A stretch of 16,706 nt of DNA from JBBREP01 sp036501845 (GCA_036501845.1 DASXZO010000066.1:1-16706); one strand, 5' to 3'; positions 6,590 to 14,222 are shown, counted from the stretch's first letter. The notes: generated by a model not told the origin, from the letters alone. Made by a program: numbers and translations.

Positions 6590-9117
6590 ATCCGCGCCAC
6601 CGACGCGGTCTCGCTCAGGCTCACGGCGCGTCTCGCCGGGATGGCAGCCGCAACGAAGGCGGCGACCACGACGAGCAGCGACACACCCGCGATCGTGCCG
6701 AACGGCACGGCGAGGCGCGTGAAGCCGTGCACGCTCGCGCCCTGCGCGATCCCCAGGCCGAGTACCAAACCCGCGCCCACACCGAACACGATGCCGGCGA
6801 TCGCGATGAACACGGCCTCCCACTGCACGGTGAGCGACACCTGCGCCGGTGTCATTCCGAGCACGTCGAGCAGTCCGAGCTCCCAAGCACGTTCGACCAC
6901 CGAGAGGCTGAGCGAGTTGGCCACGCCGAGCAACGCGACCACGATGCTGAGCCCCACGAGCGCTTGCACCAGCGCGATCGGGCCTTCGGCCTTCACCGCC
7001 TCGGACTGCGCGTAGGTGGCGGCGTCGAGCACGGTCACGCCGGGAAAGCCCGCCACGCCGACGTCGACTTGCCGTTCGAGCGTGGCGTGCGGAGTGCCGG
7101 GCGCGCCCTTGATGAACGCGGCACGGATCGGCGCGCTCAGAAAACCACGGCGATACGTCTCGAACGGGATCACCCAGTCGTGCGTGATCCCGTTGTCGGC
7201 GATGATCGCGCTCACGCGCAGGTAACGCAGTTGCGGGATGCCGAAACGCACGGGGATGTAGTCGCCCACGTGGTACTTCCATTGCTGCGCCGCTTCGCGC
7301 GTGAGCACGATGTCGCCGTCCGTGAAGTGCGCCAGCGTGCCCGACTCCACCTGCAGGTTGAACACGAGGCTCGCAGTGTCGGTGTCGACCGCGGTGAACT
7401 GCTCGGTGTGACCCGCTTGGCGGAACGTGTCGTCGCCCTTCTCGCTCACGACGCGAATCGACGGAGCTTCCGCGAGTTTCTCGAGCGCCTCCACGTCGAT
7501 GCCTGGTGCACTGTCGCTCACCACCACGAAATCGGCCTTGTCGGCTCGCGACACGAGCTGGCGCATCGCCGCGTGCGCCGACGACGCGAGCACCGCGACC
7601 GTCGTGACCATTCCCAGGCCGAGCATCAGCGCAAGCACTGGCGCGATCACGCGTCGGGGGCTCGCCGTCGCGCTCGTTCCCGCCACCGAGCCAGCCGCTC
7701 CGATCCGCGTCGCGCACGCGCCGAGCACACGCAATAGCGCCGGCATGCACACCGGCAAGGCGAGGAGGACCGCGATCGCGATCGCGAACGCACCCGCCTC
7801 GTCGAGGCCCGATGCCGCGCCGTTTGTGAGCGCGCCGACGAGCAACAGAATCGCGCCGGCGACGCCGACCACCGCCGGCAAGAACGCCAGCCTCACGGGA
7901 ATCGAACGCGGGGCCGATGGTTGGGCCTCGCGCCATGCCGCCACGGGCGCGACGCGGCTGGCGCGGCGCGCCGGAATCGTGGCGATCGCGGCGCAGACGA
8001 GCGCACCGAGCAGCGCGGCGACGATCACCACCGTCACGTGGAAATGAATCGGCCCGACATCGCTGTCGCGACCGCTCAGCGCCGCCAGCCGTCGCAGCGC
8101 GTACGCCGCCGGCACGCCGGCCAGTGCACCAGCCGCCGCGGCCACCAGCCCCACCGCCACCGCTTCGCCGACCACCGACCGATACACCTGCGACGGCGCC
8201 ATCCCGATCGTTCGCAACAGCGACAGCTCGGAGGTGCGCTGCGACTGCAGCACGCTGAACGTGGTGAAGACGACGCCGCAGCCCACGACGAACGCGAGGA
8301 GCGAGAGCGCAAGCAGGATCGCGGTGAGCGAACTCGAGCGCTGCGCGAGATTCGAGAGCTGCGCGTTGTTGTACTCGGCGCGCGTGATCACCGATGTCTG
8401 ATCCTGCGGGATCACGCCGTTGATGCGGTTCCGCAACGTCTCGACGCTCACCGAGTGCGCAGCCGCGACCTCGATCAGATCCCACCGGTCGCCGATCCCC
8501 GTGACGCGCTGCAGCCACGACGCGCTCGCAAACGCGTCACTCGCGCCGGTGAGATCGCCGCCAGTGGTCGGCTCCACGAACCCGACGACGCGGGCCAGGC
8601 GCGGCGTGGTGACGTCGACCGACAGCCGCACGCGGTCACCAACGTGCACACCCGCGGCGCGCGCCGTTGACACGCCGATCGCGACCTCGCCGTCAGCGAT
8701 CGGCGCGCGACCCGACGTGACCACGAACGGCAGCAGGTTCTTCGAGGCAATCCAGCTGTAGACGTACGTGGGCCGGTTCGGATCGAGGAATTCTCCGCCC
8801 GTGCTCACGAGCTGACCGAGGCGCACCACTTGGCCTTGCGCTTCGGCGACACCCCGAACGGCGCGCACGCGGTGCAGCAGCGAGTCGGATACCGGCGCGA
8901 AGTCGGCGATGCCCTGATGCAGATCGGTTTCGGGACCGCGCACGTAGAGGTCGATCCCCGACGACACCTGATGCACCAGTTTCGAATACGAGGCACGTGC
9001 GCTCTGGGCGAGGATCACGGTGCCCGACACGAGCGCGACACCGATCGCGATCGCAGTCGCCGACAGCACGTACTGCCGCCACCGCGCCTGCAACCCGCGT
9101 GTGAGCAACTTCAACAC
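6586..9117 (-). CDS. ABC transporter permease with two FtsX/MacB domains
   Basis: 843 residues with a GTG start. An N-terminal membrane helix (about 15-35) is followed by a periplasmic/extracytoplasmic MacB-type domain (about 40-260). Then comes a first FtsX core of three helices (about 262-385) with the coupling motif QSQRTSELSLLRTIGMAPSQV, further helices around 410-430, 445-465 and 490-511, and a second external domain. A final FtsX core (about 715-840) contains VERAWELGLLDVLGMTPAQV. About ten helices and two FtsX cores in one chain is the usual architecture of actinobacterial type VII ABC systems. These act in export or mechanotransmission, moving lipids, peptides or lipoproteins rather than importing solutes. 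It is divergent from its likely ATPase partner, with 65 bases between the starts. The substrate is unknown. Confidence 0.88.
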   Translation of the reverse strand: MLKLLTRGLQARWRQYVLSATAIAIGVALVSGTVILAQSARASYSKLVHQVSSGIDLYVRGPETDLHQGIADFAPVSDSLLHRVRAVRGVAEAQGQVVRLGQLVSTGGEFLDPNRPTYVYSWIASKNLLPFVVTSGRAPIADGEVAIGVSTARAAGVHVGDRVRLSVDVTTPRLARVVGFVEPTTGGDLTGASDAFASASWLQRVTGIGDRWDLIEVAAAHSVSVETLRNRINGVIPQDQTSVITRAEYNNAQLSNLAQRSSSLTAILLALSLLAFVVGCGVVFTTFSVLQSQRTSELSLLRTIGMAPSQVYRSVVGEAVAVGLVAAAAGALAGVPAAYALRRLAALSGRDSDVGPIHFHVTVVIVAALLGALVCAAIATIPARRASRVAPVAAWREAQPSAPRSIPVRLAFLPAVVGVAGAILLLVGALTNGAASGLDEAGAFAIAIAVLLALPVCMPALLRVLGACATRIGAAGSVAGTSATASPRRVIAPVLALMLGLGMVTTVAVLASSAHAAMRQLVSRADKADFVVVSDSAPGIDVEALEKLAEAPSIRVVSEKGDDTFRQAGHTEQFTAVDTDTASLVFNLQVESGTLAHFTDGDIVLTREAAQQWKYHVGDYIPVRFGIPQLRYLRVSAIIADNGITHDWVIPFETYRRGFLSAPIRAAFIKGAPGTPHATLERQVDVGVAGFPGVTVLDAATYAQSEAVKAEGPIALVQALVGLSIVVALLGVANSLSLSVVERAWELGLLDVLGMTPAQVSLTVQWEAVFIAIAGIVFGVGAGLVLGLGIAQGASVHGFTRLAVPFGTIAGVSLLVVVAAFVAAAIPARRAVSLSETASVARI

Positions 9118-9182
9118 GGCGAACCTGGCCCCACACCCGCCATCAGCGTGACGCTACAGTTCGCGTTTCGTCGCTCGACCCA
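9118..9182. promoter_or_regulatory. Shared promoter region of the divergent ABC permease and ATPase genes
   Basis: Only 65 bases separate the two divergent GTG starts, so both promoters must lie here or overlap the coding ends. TACAGT (9155-9160) resembles a -10 hexamer for the ATPase gene and would give a very short leader. No clear -35 and no regulator-type dyad was seen. Confidence 0.3.
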
Positions 9183-9941
9183 GTGCTGGAGTTGATCGTG
9201 CGCACCCACACCGCGGCGCCGGCCGCACGGGTGGTCGAGGGCGTCCGCACGTATCAAGCGGGTAACACGAACGCCGAGGTGCGAGCGCTCGACGGCGTGA
9301 CGATCGACTTTGCGACCGGTCGGTTCACGACGGTGGTCGGGCCCTCCGGATCGGGAAAGTCGACGTTGCTGCACTGCGTTGCCGGTCTCGATCGCCTCAC
9401 GTCGGGCGAGGTGTATCTCGGCGACGTGGAGCTGGGCCGCTTGAGCCGTCGGGGGCGCGCGGTGGTGCGGCGCGAGCAGATCGGCGTGGTGTTCCAGAGC
9501 TTCAATCTCCACCCCAGTCTCGACGTGGAGCACAACATCGCGCTGCCGTCGATGATCGCCGGTCGCACACCGGAGCGCGACTGGATCGACGAACTCGTGG
9601 TCCGTCTTCACCTGCGCGATCTTCTCGACCGCCGGCCGGCAGAGCTCTCGGGCGGTGAGCAGCAGCGCGTCGCGGCAGCGCGTGCCCTTGCCGGACGGCC
9701 GCGCCTGCTGCTCACCGACGAGCCCACGGGAAACCTCGACGTGGCGTCGGGACGCGGCCTGCTCGACATCCTGCGCATGGCAACCGACGAACTCGGACAA
9801 ACAGTGATCCTGGTGACGCACGACCTCGCCGCGGCATGTGCCGGCGACACCGTGGTGGTGCTCACCGACGGCCGCGTGGTCGACGTGCTCGAAGCGCCGA
9901 CCGTCGAACGCCTCACGCAGCGAATGAGCTCGACGACCTAA
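9183..9941 (+). CDS. ABC transporter ATP-binding protein (MacB/LolD-type)
   Basis: 252 residues with every functional motif of an ABC ATPase: Walker A GPSGSGKST (53-61), Q-loop Gln105 in VVFQSFNLHP, signature LSGGEQQR (155-162), Walker B LLLTDEP with catalytic Glu180, D-loop GNLD, and H-loop His213 in VTHD. The GNLD sequence after Walker B and the overall pattern are typical of the MacB/LolD/FtsE group, which partners FtsX-type permeases. The divergent permease gene next door is therefore the natural partner. The GTG at 9183 is the first in-frame start, and a GTG at 9198 is also possible because no strong ribosome-binding site is visible. Its last 4 bases overlap the convergent solute-binding protein gene. 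Confidence 0.92.
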   Translation: MLELIVRTHTAAPAARVVEGVRTYQAGNTNAEVRALDGVTIDFATGRFTTVVGPSGSGKSTLLHCVAGLDRLTSGEVYLGDVELGRLSRRGRAVVRREQIGVVFQSFNLHPSLDVEHNIALPSMIAGRTPERDWIDELVVRLHLRDLLDRRPAELSGGEQQRVAAARALAGRPRLLLTDEPTGNLDVASGRGLLDILRMATDELGQTVILVTHDLAAACAGDTVVVLTDGRVVDVLEAPTVERLTQRMSSTT

Positions 9942-11104
9942 CACGGTTCGAGCGGGGGAATCCCGGTAGCGGGCGGCGGAACTCCATAGGGCGCGTGCTT
10001 CAGGTGTTGCCAGGCGGCGTCGAGCACCTGCTGATCGCGCGCCACTTGCTCCCAATTCGGCCGGATGATTCGCACATCGGCCAGGCGCTTGCGCATGTCC
10101 TGCGATCGACAGTCGGTGGGGTCCATGTCGGTGCGCGCGGGCAGTCCGGGCGCGTCGGCCACCGCCGCCTGGCCAACCTTCGACCACATGAACGCGAGCA
10201 GCGCGTCGGCGTTCGCGTGATGGTGCCCGCCCCGCACGAGCGCGGCGCCGTAGGGCATCGCGATCGTGGTGCGTTGCACGCCCACGAAGGGGAACCAGAT
10301 CACGAGGTTGCCGTACTGCGGGATGTCGTTGAGGTTCTCGCGAAAGTTGCCGTTGGCCACGAGCGCCTGGCCCTCCGACACGAGCCGGCTCATCGTGTCG
10401 GTGGTGATCCAATGCGACTTCACCGAGTGTTCGAGCGCAGTGATGTAGCGCAACGTCGCGGCGCGGCCCTCGGTGAGATCGAGCAGGTCGAGCAAGCTGC
10501 GACCGTCGTCGGCGAGCACGAGGTCGGAGAGCAACAGATGACCGGCGAACCGCGGCGCGAGCAGATCGTCGAGCGTCGACGGCGGGTCTTTCACCAGCGT
10601 CGGGTTGTAGACGAACGACATGTAGTTCTCGATCACGTCGCACCAGTCGCGATGTGGCGCGCAGCGGCTCGCGGGAACCCCCGACGATCCCGGAGTGCCT
10701 CCGGGAACGAGCAGACCGTGTTGATCGGCCTTGGTGAGGTCGGGTGCCTCGGCAATCACGACGTCGGCGTATGGCTGCGCCTTGTCGATCTCGAGCTGCT
10801 GCTCGATGTTCGGGCTCGTGTCCGACTGGAACACCACGTTCACATGGCAGTTGTCTTCGAACGCCGTGAGGATGTCGCTGTACCAGTAGTCGAGACCGGT
10901 GGTGCTGTACACCACCACCTGCGTGCCCGGCGTGGTGCCCTTGCAGTAACCGCTCGTGCTGCGCGCCGGGGTTGCAGCGTGCGCGGGCTTCTTGGCACCG
11001 CCGCTACAACCGGCCGCGGCGAACACGGCGGCGAGCGCGCACGCGCCGAGCTTCACTCCCCGCCGTCGCGCCACCACTCGATGATGGCATACCGCCGGGG
11101 CCAC
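9938..11104 (-). CDS. Solute-binding lipoprotein (iron/2-aminoethylphosphonate-type, PBP2 fold)
   Basis: 388 residues. A basic, hydrophobic leader ends in a lipobox at AAGC, giving lipid-anchored Cys33. The mature part begins with VVVYSTTGLDYWYSDILTAF and continues with DVVIAEAPDLTKADQHGLL, a Tyr-containing hinge region (ENYMSFVYNPTLV), LVANGNF and IAMPYGAALVRGG-HHHANADALLAFM. This is the pattern of type 2 periplasmic-binding proteins for ferric iron or 2-aminoethylphosphonate. Six further cysteines in the mature part (for example R-C-x6-C) suggest disulphides. No importer permease or ATPase of that class is nearby; the adjacent MacB-type system is not a plausible partner. The start is uncertain: GTG codons exist at residues 1, 5, 10, 11 and 17, none with a convincing ribosome-binding site. 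It is the last gene of the - strand cluster, 24 bases after the ferritin-like gene. Confidence 0.8.
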   Translation of the reverse strand: MAPAVCHHRVVARRRGVKLGACALAAVFAAAGCSGGAKKPAHAATPARSTSGYCKGTTPGTQVVVYSTTGLDYWYSDILTAFEDNCHVNVVFQSDTSPNIEQQLEIDKAQPYADVVIAEAPDLTKADQHGLLVPGGTPGSSGVPASRCAPHRDWCDVIENYMSFVYNPTLVKDPPSTLDDLLAPRFAGHLLLSDLVLADDGRSLLDLLDLTEGRAATLRYITALEHSVKSHWITTDTMSRLVSEGQALVANGNFRENLNDIPQYGNLVIWFPFVGVQRTTIAMPYGAALVRGGHHHANADALLAFMWSKVGQAAVADAPGLPARTDMDPTDCRSQDMRKRLADVRIIRPNWEQVARDQQVLDAAWQHLKHAPYGVPPPATGIPPLEPC

Positions 11105-11128
11105 AGCGCTGGCGGAGGGCCAGCGGGC

Positions 11129-11929
11129 TCAGCCGATCTTGTCGGTGAGGGTGCGAGCGCCGGTGGTCTGCGCGAACGAGTCGGGCACCGGATACTCGCC
11201 GAGCACGAAGTGCAGGATCGCGGCGTGTTGCATCTCGACGGGCTGGATCGACGCCGACGTCTTCACGCCACCCGAGCTCTTCAGCACGCTGATACCCGAC
11301 AGGTACGTGGCGGCCGCGACCTCTTCGAGCTGCAGCGCGAGCTTGGCGAGCCCGGTGACGTCCTTGACGTTGGCGAACGCGGGGTCGACCACTGCCGTCT
11401 TCACCGTCATGTCCACACCGCTGACGGACGGCTTGCCCGCGCCGGTGAGGATCGCGTTCCACGCGGCCGCGTGGTCCTTGTGCTGGCCCTGCGCGGTCTT
11501 GGCGAAGGTGACGACTGCCGGCGGAACCGTGCCGAGCTTGCCTGCGGTCGCGGCATCGATGCCCGACTGATACGTGGCCACCGCAAGGTTCTCGAGCGAG
11601 GTGGCGAGCGCGGCGACCTGCAGGTCGACGCTGCCTGCGACCGACGATGTGGGAGTGCCGCCTGCCGCGGCGGACGTGGACGGGCTCGCCTTGGAGCTCG
11701 ACGAACCACACGCGGCGAGCACCGCGGCACCGACGGTCGCGGCCGAGCCGATGAGGAACGCGCGCCGGGTGCCACCACTGCGGCCAACGCGTGCAGCGTC
11801 GGTCTGTTCGACCCATTCGGCAACCGACTCGTACACAGCCGGCATCGTCTCGTGATGCAACTCGTCGAGATCGCGCGTCATCGCCGCGAGCTCGCGCTCG
11901 GTCACGGGAATCGGTTCATGCGTGGTCAT
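11129..11929 (-). CDS. Ferritin-like domain lipoprotein with internal Tat signal (paralogue 2)
   Basis: 266 residues. About 50 polar residues precede a twin-arginine lipoprotein signal, RRAFLIGSAATVGAAVLAAC (55-74), with Cys74 as the lipidation site and a Ser/Thr-rich linker to about 98. The rest is a four-helix ferritin-like domain. Helix 1 has SLENLAVATY (Glu113), helix 2 QGQHKDHAAAWN (His150/His153), helix 3 ALQLEEVAAATYL (Glu202) and helix 4 VEMQHAAILHF (Glu232-x2-His235). The helix 2 position normally occupied by Glu in ExxH is replaced by HxxH, with Gln149 and Asp152 nearby. Such exported ferritin-like proteins (Ferritin_2/DUF4439-like) are of unknown function; di-metal binding is inferred. 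Its ATG overlaps the preceding paralogue's stop in an ATGA junction, so translation is probably coupled. Confidence 0.8.
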   Translation of the reverse strand: MTTHEPIPVTERELAAMTRDLDELHHETMPAVYESVAEWVEQTDAARVGRSGGTRRAFLIGSAATVGAAVLAACGSSSSKASPSTSAAAGGTPTSSVAGSVDLQVAALATSLENLAVATYQSGIDAATAGKLGTVPPAVVTFAKTAQGQHKDHAAAWNAILTGAGKPSVSGVDMTVKTAVVDPAFANVKDVTGLAKLALQLEEVAAATYLSGISVLKSSGGVKTSASIQPVEMQHAAILHFVLGEYPVPDSFAQTTGARTLTDKIG

Positions 11930-12771
11930 TTGACGGCACCTTCGGAGGCCGGGCGGGCCATGTCGGTCTTGTAGAACGAGTCGGGGAAGCCGATGTTGCC
12001 GGCCGCTGCCGGCAGCTTCGCCAGGTCGGGAGGCAGCGCGATCAGCTGTGGCGCGCCGCCCGCGAGCAGCGCCTGCACCGCCATGAGGATGGCGACATGC
12101 TGCGCCTCGACGCCCATCACGCTGGCGAACACTTGGCGAGCACTCACGTCGGACGCCGCGCCGGTGCTGGCCACGTAGGTCTCGGCGGCGCCCATCTCGA
12201 GCTGGATCGCGAGCCCGACGACGGCTGCCGGCGTGGTGAGCGTCGGCTTCGCCGAGTTCACCACTCCGAGGAGCACAGGGTCGGGGTTCATCTGCTTCTT
12301 ACCGCCAGCCGACGCGGCTGCGGCGTTGAACGCATCGGCGTGATCCTTGTGCTGCGCCCGTGTCTTCATCACGAAGGCCTTCACCACCGGATTGGCCTTG
12401 CTGCCACCGATGAAATCGAGCCCCAACGCCGTGCCGTAGGTGGCGACGGCGAGGTTCTCGAGCGAGGCCGCGGTCTGCAGCATCTGCACGTCGGTGCTCT
12501 GGTCGGCGAACGCCGTGCCCTCGAACAAGCGGAGCACTGCGGCGAGCAAACCACCCGTGGCGAGCATGCCACCAGCCAACGCTGCGCCCGCGAGGAGATC
12601 GGTGCGGCGTCCTGCGAACGCGTCGATCACGTCGCGGTCGCGCGACGCAGGGTTGGACGCTGTGGTGTCGGTCAGCTCGTCGAGGCTGTCGCGTGTCGCG
12701 CGCATCGCGTCGCTGTGCAGGTCGTCCGACTCGGCGATGAGGTCGTTGACGCCGCGTTCATCGATTGCCAC
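11926..12771 (-). CDS. Ferritin-like domain protein, Tat-type exported (paralogue 1)
   Basis: 281 residues. The GTG at 12771 is chosen because AAGGAGGAG lies just upstream. An N-terminal cytosolic segment containing LHSDAMRATRDSLDEL resembles LHHETMPAVYESVAEW in the next gene's product. GRRTDLLAGAALAGGMLATGG (54-74) is a twin-arginine-type signal, with a possible cleavage after AFA (89). The ferritin-like domain has helix 1 SLENLAVATYGTAL (Glu105), helix 2 RAQHKDHADAFN (His141/His144), helix 3 AIQLEMGAAETYV (Glu192) and helix 4 VEAQHVAILMAV (Glu222/His225). The C-terminus carries PDSF as in paralogue 2. The pair arose by tandem duplication. It is the second gene of the cupredoxin-led cluster, 86 bases after the cupredoxin stop. 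The role is inferred as envelope metal or redox chemistry. Confidence 0.82.
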   Translation of the reverse strand: MAIDERGVNDLIAESDDLHSDAMRATRDSLDELTDTTASNPASRDRDVIDAFAGRRTDLLAGAALAGGMLATGGLLAAVLRLFEGTAFADQSTDVQMLQTAASLENLAVATYGTALGLDFIGGSKANPVVKAFVMKTRAQHKDHADAFNAAAASAGGKKQMNPDPVLLGVVNSAKPTLTTPAAVVGLAIQLEMGAAETYVASTGAASDVSARQVFASVMGVEAQHVAILMAVQALLAGGAPQLIALPPDLAKLPAAAGNIGFPDSFYKTDMARPASEGAVK

Positions 12772-12774
12772 TCG

Positions 12775-12783
12775 CTCCTCCTT
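12775..12783 (-). promoter_or_regulatory. Strong ribosome-binding site deciding the start of ferritin-like gene 1
   Basis: On the minus strand AAGGAGGAG precedes the GTG at 12771 by only a few bases. It is the strongest Shine-Dalgarno sequence in the window. It shows that the in-frame extension up to 12861, which would overlap the cupredoxin stop, is not translated. Confidence 0.75.
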
Positions 12784-12857
12784 GTGCGTGTTGTAACTGG
12801 CTGTTGCGAGTTCAGAAGTTGTCCGGAGCCGGCAAGACGAAGGATGCCGACGTCCGC

Positions 12858-13256
12858 TCAACTCGTGACTGTGAGCGTCGCAGTCATGTAGTTGTGGATG
12901 TTGCAGTGGAACGGGTAGGTGCCGGGCTTCGGCGCCACGAACGACGCGCTCGAACCCGGCGAGATCTGCCCCGTGTTGAAGGCCCCGCCGGTGGCCGTGA
13001 GGGTGTGCGTGGTCGAGTCGGCGTTGTGCACCGTGACCCGCGTGCCCGTCTTCACCGTGAGGCCGCCGGTGAACTGGAAGTTCTTGATCGTGATCGTGCC
13101 CGGTGTGCTCGTCGCGCCGCTCGAAGGCGTCGTCGACCCCGACGAGGCCGTGGTGGTGCTGGCGGCCTTACTGCTCGACGAGCTACACGCCGCCGCTCCG
13201 AGCGCGAAGACCACAACTACGAGTGCCGCGGCGCGGGCCGCGCGGATCCTGATCAC
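12858..13256 (-). CDS. Cupredoxin (amicyanin/plastocyanin-like) blue-copper lipoprotein
   Basis: 132 residues from a GTG at 13256. The start was chosen because it gives a normal lipoprotein signal: MIRIRAARAA, a hydrophobic core and lipobox AAAC with Cys24. A Ser/Thr-rich linker (25-52) leads to a single cupredoxin domain, TITIKNFQFTGGLTVKTGTR and onward. All four type 1 copper ligands are present: His84 in NADSTTHTLTA and, near the C-terminus, YPFHCNIHNYM with Cys118, His121 and Met124. The C-x2-H-x2-M spacing is that of amicyanin rather than plastocyanin (x4). The protein is expected to carry single electrons on the outer face of the membrane. It heads the cluster with two exported ferritin-like proteins, which could be its redox partners. 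No strong ribosome-binding site was seen. The 70 bases upstream include an AT-rich stretch (about 13285-13312) likely to hold the promoter. Confidence 0.88.
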   Translation of the reverse strand: MIRIRAARAAALVVVVFALGAAACSSSSSKAASTTTASSGSTTPSSGATSTPGTITIKNFQFTGGLTVKTGTRVTVHNADSTTHTLTATGGAFNTGQISPGSSASFVAPKPGTYPFHCNIHNYMTATLTVTS

Positions 13257-13326
13257 GACAACTAGTACGTAGCCGCCGACGAATTGGATCAAACAAAGTT
13301 GGAGATATTCGCGTGTGCGTTCGTGA

Positions 13327-13665
13327 TCAGGCGACGGTGAGCAGCTCCATGAGGTGACCGTCGGGGCCGCGGAAGTAGACGCCGCGACCACCGCCGCGCC
13401 GGTTGATCTCTCCGGGCCGCTGCAGACCAGGGTCGGCCCAGTACTCGATGCCGTCGTCGCAGATCCGCGCGAACCCGTGGTCGAACACGTCGTCGCTCAC
13501 GAGGAACGCGTAGTGCTGCGGCGTGAATGGTCCGTCGTGATCGTCGAAGTCGAACGTGACGCCGTCGATCACCACGGGCACGAAATGGCCCATTGATGCA
13601 CCGACGGGAAGGCCGAGCACGCCCGCCAGGAACGCGGCCGACCGGTGCTTGTCATGCGAGTACAC
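13327..13665 (-). CDS. VOC-family (glyoxalase/dioxygenase-like) protein, 5' end apparently frameshifted
   Basis: From the only standard start in frame (GTG at 13665) this gives 112 residues beginning VYSHDKHRSAAFLAGVLGLP. Family features include QHYAFLV (His51), EYWADP, RPGEIN-x7-GVYF and DPDGHLMELLT-like PDGHLMEL (Glu107). His and Glu are two of the three metal ligands of vicinal-oxygen-chelate enzymes. The third, in LNHTIV, lies just upstream of the GTG. The frame reads S-T-T-S-V-E-L-N-H-T-I with no start codon before a TGA at 13699-13701. An ATG at 13712-13710 in a neighbouring frame (MRSTKIEVIDDE) would join it after loss of one base near 13690-13697. The gene may thus be frameshifted (real or a sequencing error) or use a rare start. 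Function within the family is unknown. Confidence 0.7.
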   Translation of the reverse strand: MYSHDKHRSAAFLAGVLGLPVGASMGHFVPVVIDGVTFDFDDHDGPFTPQHYAFLVSDDVFDHGFARICDDGIEYWADPGLQRPGEINRRGGGRGVYFRGPDGHLMELLTVA

Positions 13666-13732
13666 GATGGTGTGGTTGAGTTCGACGCTCGTCGTCGATC
13701 ACCTCGATCTTCGTCGATCGCATCCCCACGCT

Positions 13733-13749
13733 ACGCCCGAACGGGGCGT
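13733..13749 (-). terminator. Small hairpin at the soxR stop codon
   Basis: ACGCCC and GGGCGT form a 6-bp stem around a GAACG loop, touching the soxR stop. There is no T-tract, so termination is only possible, not shown. Confidence 0.25.
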
Positions 13750-14210
13750 CATTCGAGGTCGTCAGGCGTGTTCCCCAAGAGGTAGCGGGGGCCGTCGCCG
13801 AGCTCGGCGGCGGCATCGTCAGGGTTGTAGAGCTTGCAGCGCTTGAACGAAAGGCAGCCGCAGCCGATGCACGAGCTGAGGTCGTTGCGCATGCGTTGCA
13901 TCACCGCGATCTGCTCGTCGAGGCGGGCGCGCCAGCGGCGCGACATCCGCTCCCAATCCGCCACGTTGGGCGTGCGGTCGCCGGGCAGCGACGCCAGCGC
14001 CTCGCGGATCTCCCCAAGCGACAACCCCACGCGCTGACCCACCCGGATGACGGCCACTCGACGCAACACGTCGCGATCGAATTGGCGCTGGTTGCCCTCC
14101 GACCGAGTTGCGCGGATGAGGCCCTGCTGTTCGTAGAAGCGCAGCGCCGACGGGGCGACGCCCGACCGGTGGGCGACCTCGCCGATCGAAAGCTGTTCCT
14201 GAACCGTCAT
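13749..14210 (-). CDS. soxR: SoxR, redox-sensing MerR-family transcriptional activator
   Basis: 153 residues, the normal SoxR length. An N-terminal MerR winged helix-turn-helix (LSIGEVAHRSGVAPSALRFYEQQGLI, 7-32) is followed by a dimerisation helix (about 85-112). The [2Fe-2S] binding segment CIGCGCLSFKRCKLYNP has Cys114, Cys117, Cys119 and Cys125 in the exact C-x2-C-x-C-x5-C spacing of SoxR. In SoxR proteins, oxidation of the cluster by redox-cycling quinones or phenazines, or by superoxide, activates transcription from promoters with over-long spacers. The ATG is preceded by AGAGGA (complement of 14218-14223) at 7 bases. It is divergent from a 371-residue protein gene, and the operator lies between them, so SoxR probably controls that gene and possibly itself. 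Confidence 0.95.
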   Translation of the reverse strand: MTVQEQLSIGEVAHRSGVAPSALRFYEQQGLIRATRSEGNQRQFDRDVLRRVAVIRVGQRVGLSLGEIREALASLPGDRTPNVADWERMSRRWRARLDEQIAVMQRMRNDLSSCIGCGCLSFKRCKLYNPDDAAAELGDGPRYLLGNTPDDLE

Positions 14211-14222
14211 CGCAAATTCCTC

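Noticed and set aside
6404..8518. A 704-codon open frame on the - strand in another phase of the ABC permease
   Set aside because: The product is Arg/Gly-rich nonsense; the permease frame has helices and FtsX motifs throughout.
9111..10643. A 510-codon - strand frame spanning the ATPase and the binding protein gene
   Set aside because: It runs antisense to Walker motifs and out of frame with the lipoprotein; no family features.
12772..12861. In-frame extension of ferritin-like gene 1 to 12861
   Set aside because: The strong AAGGAGGAG lies inside it and fixes the start at 12771; the extension would overlap the cupredoxin stop.
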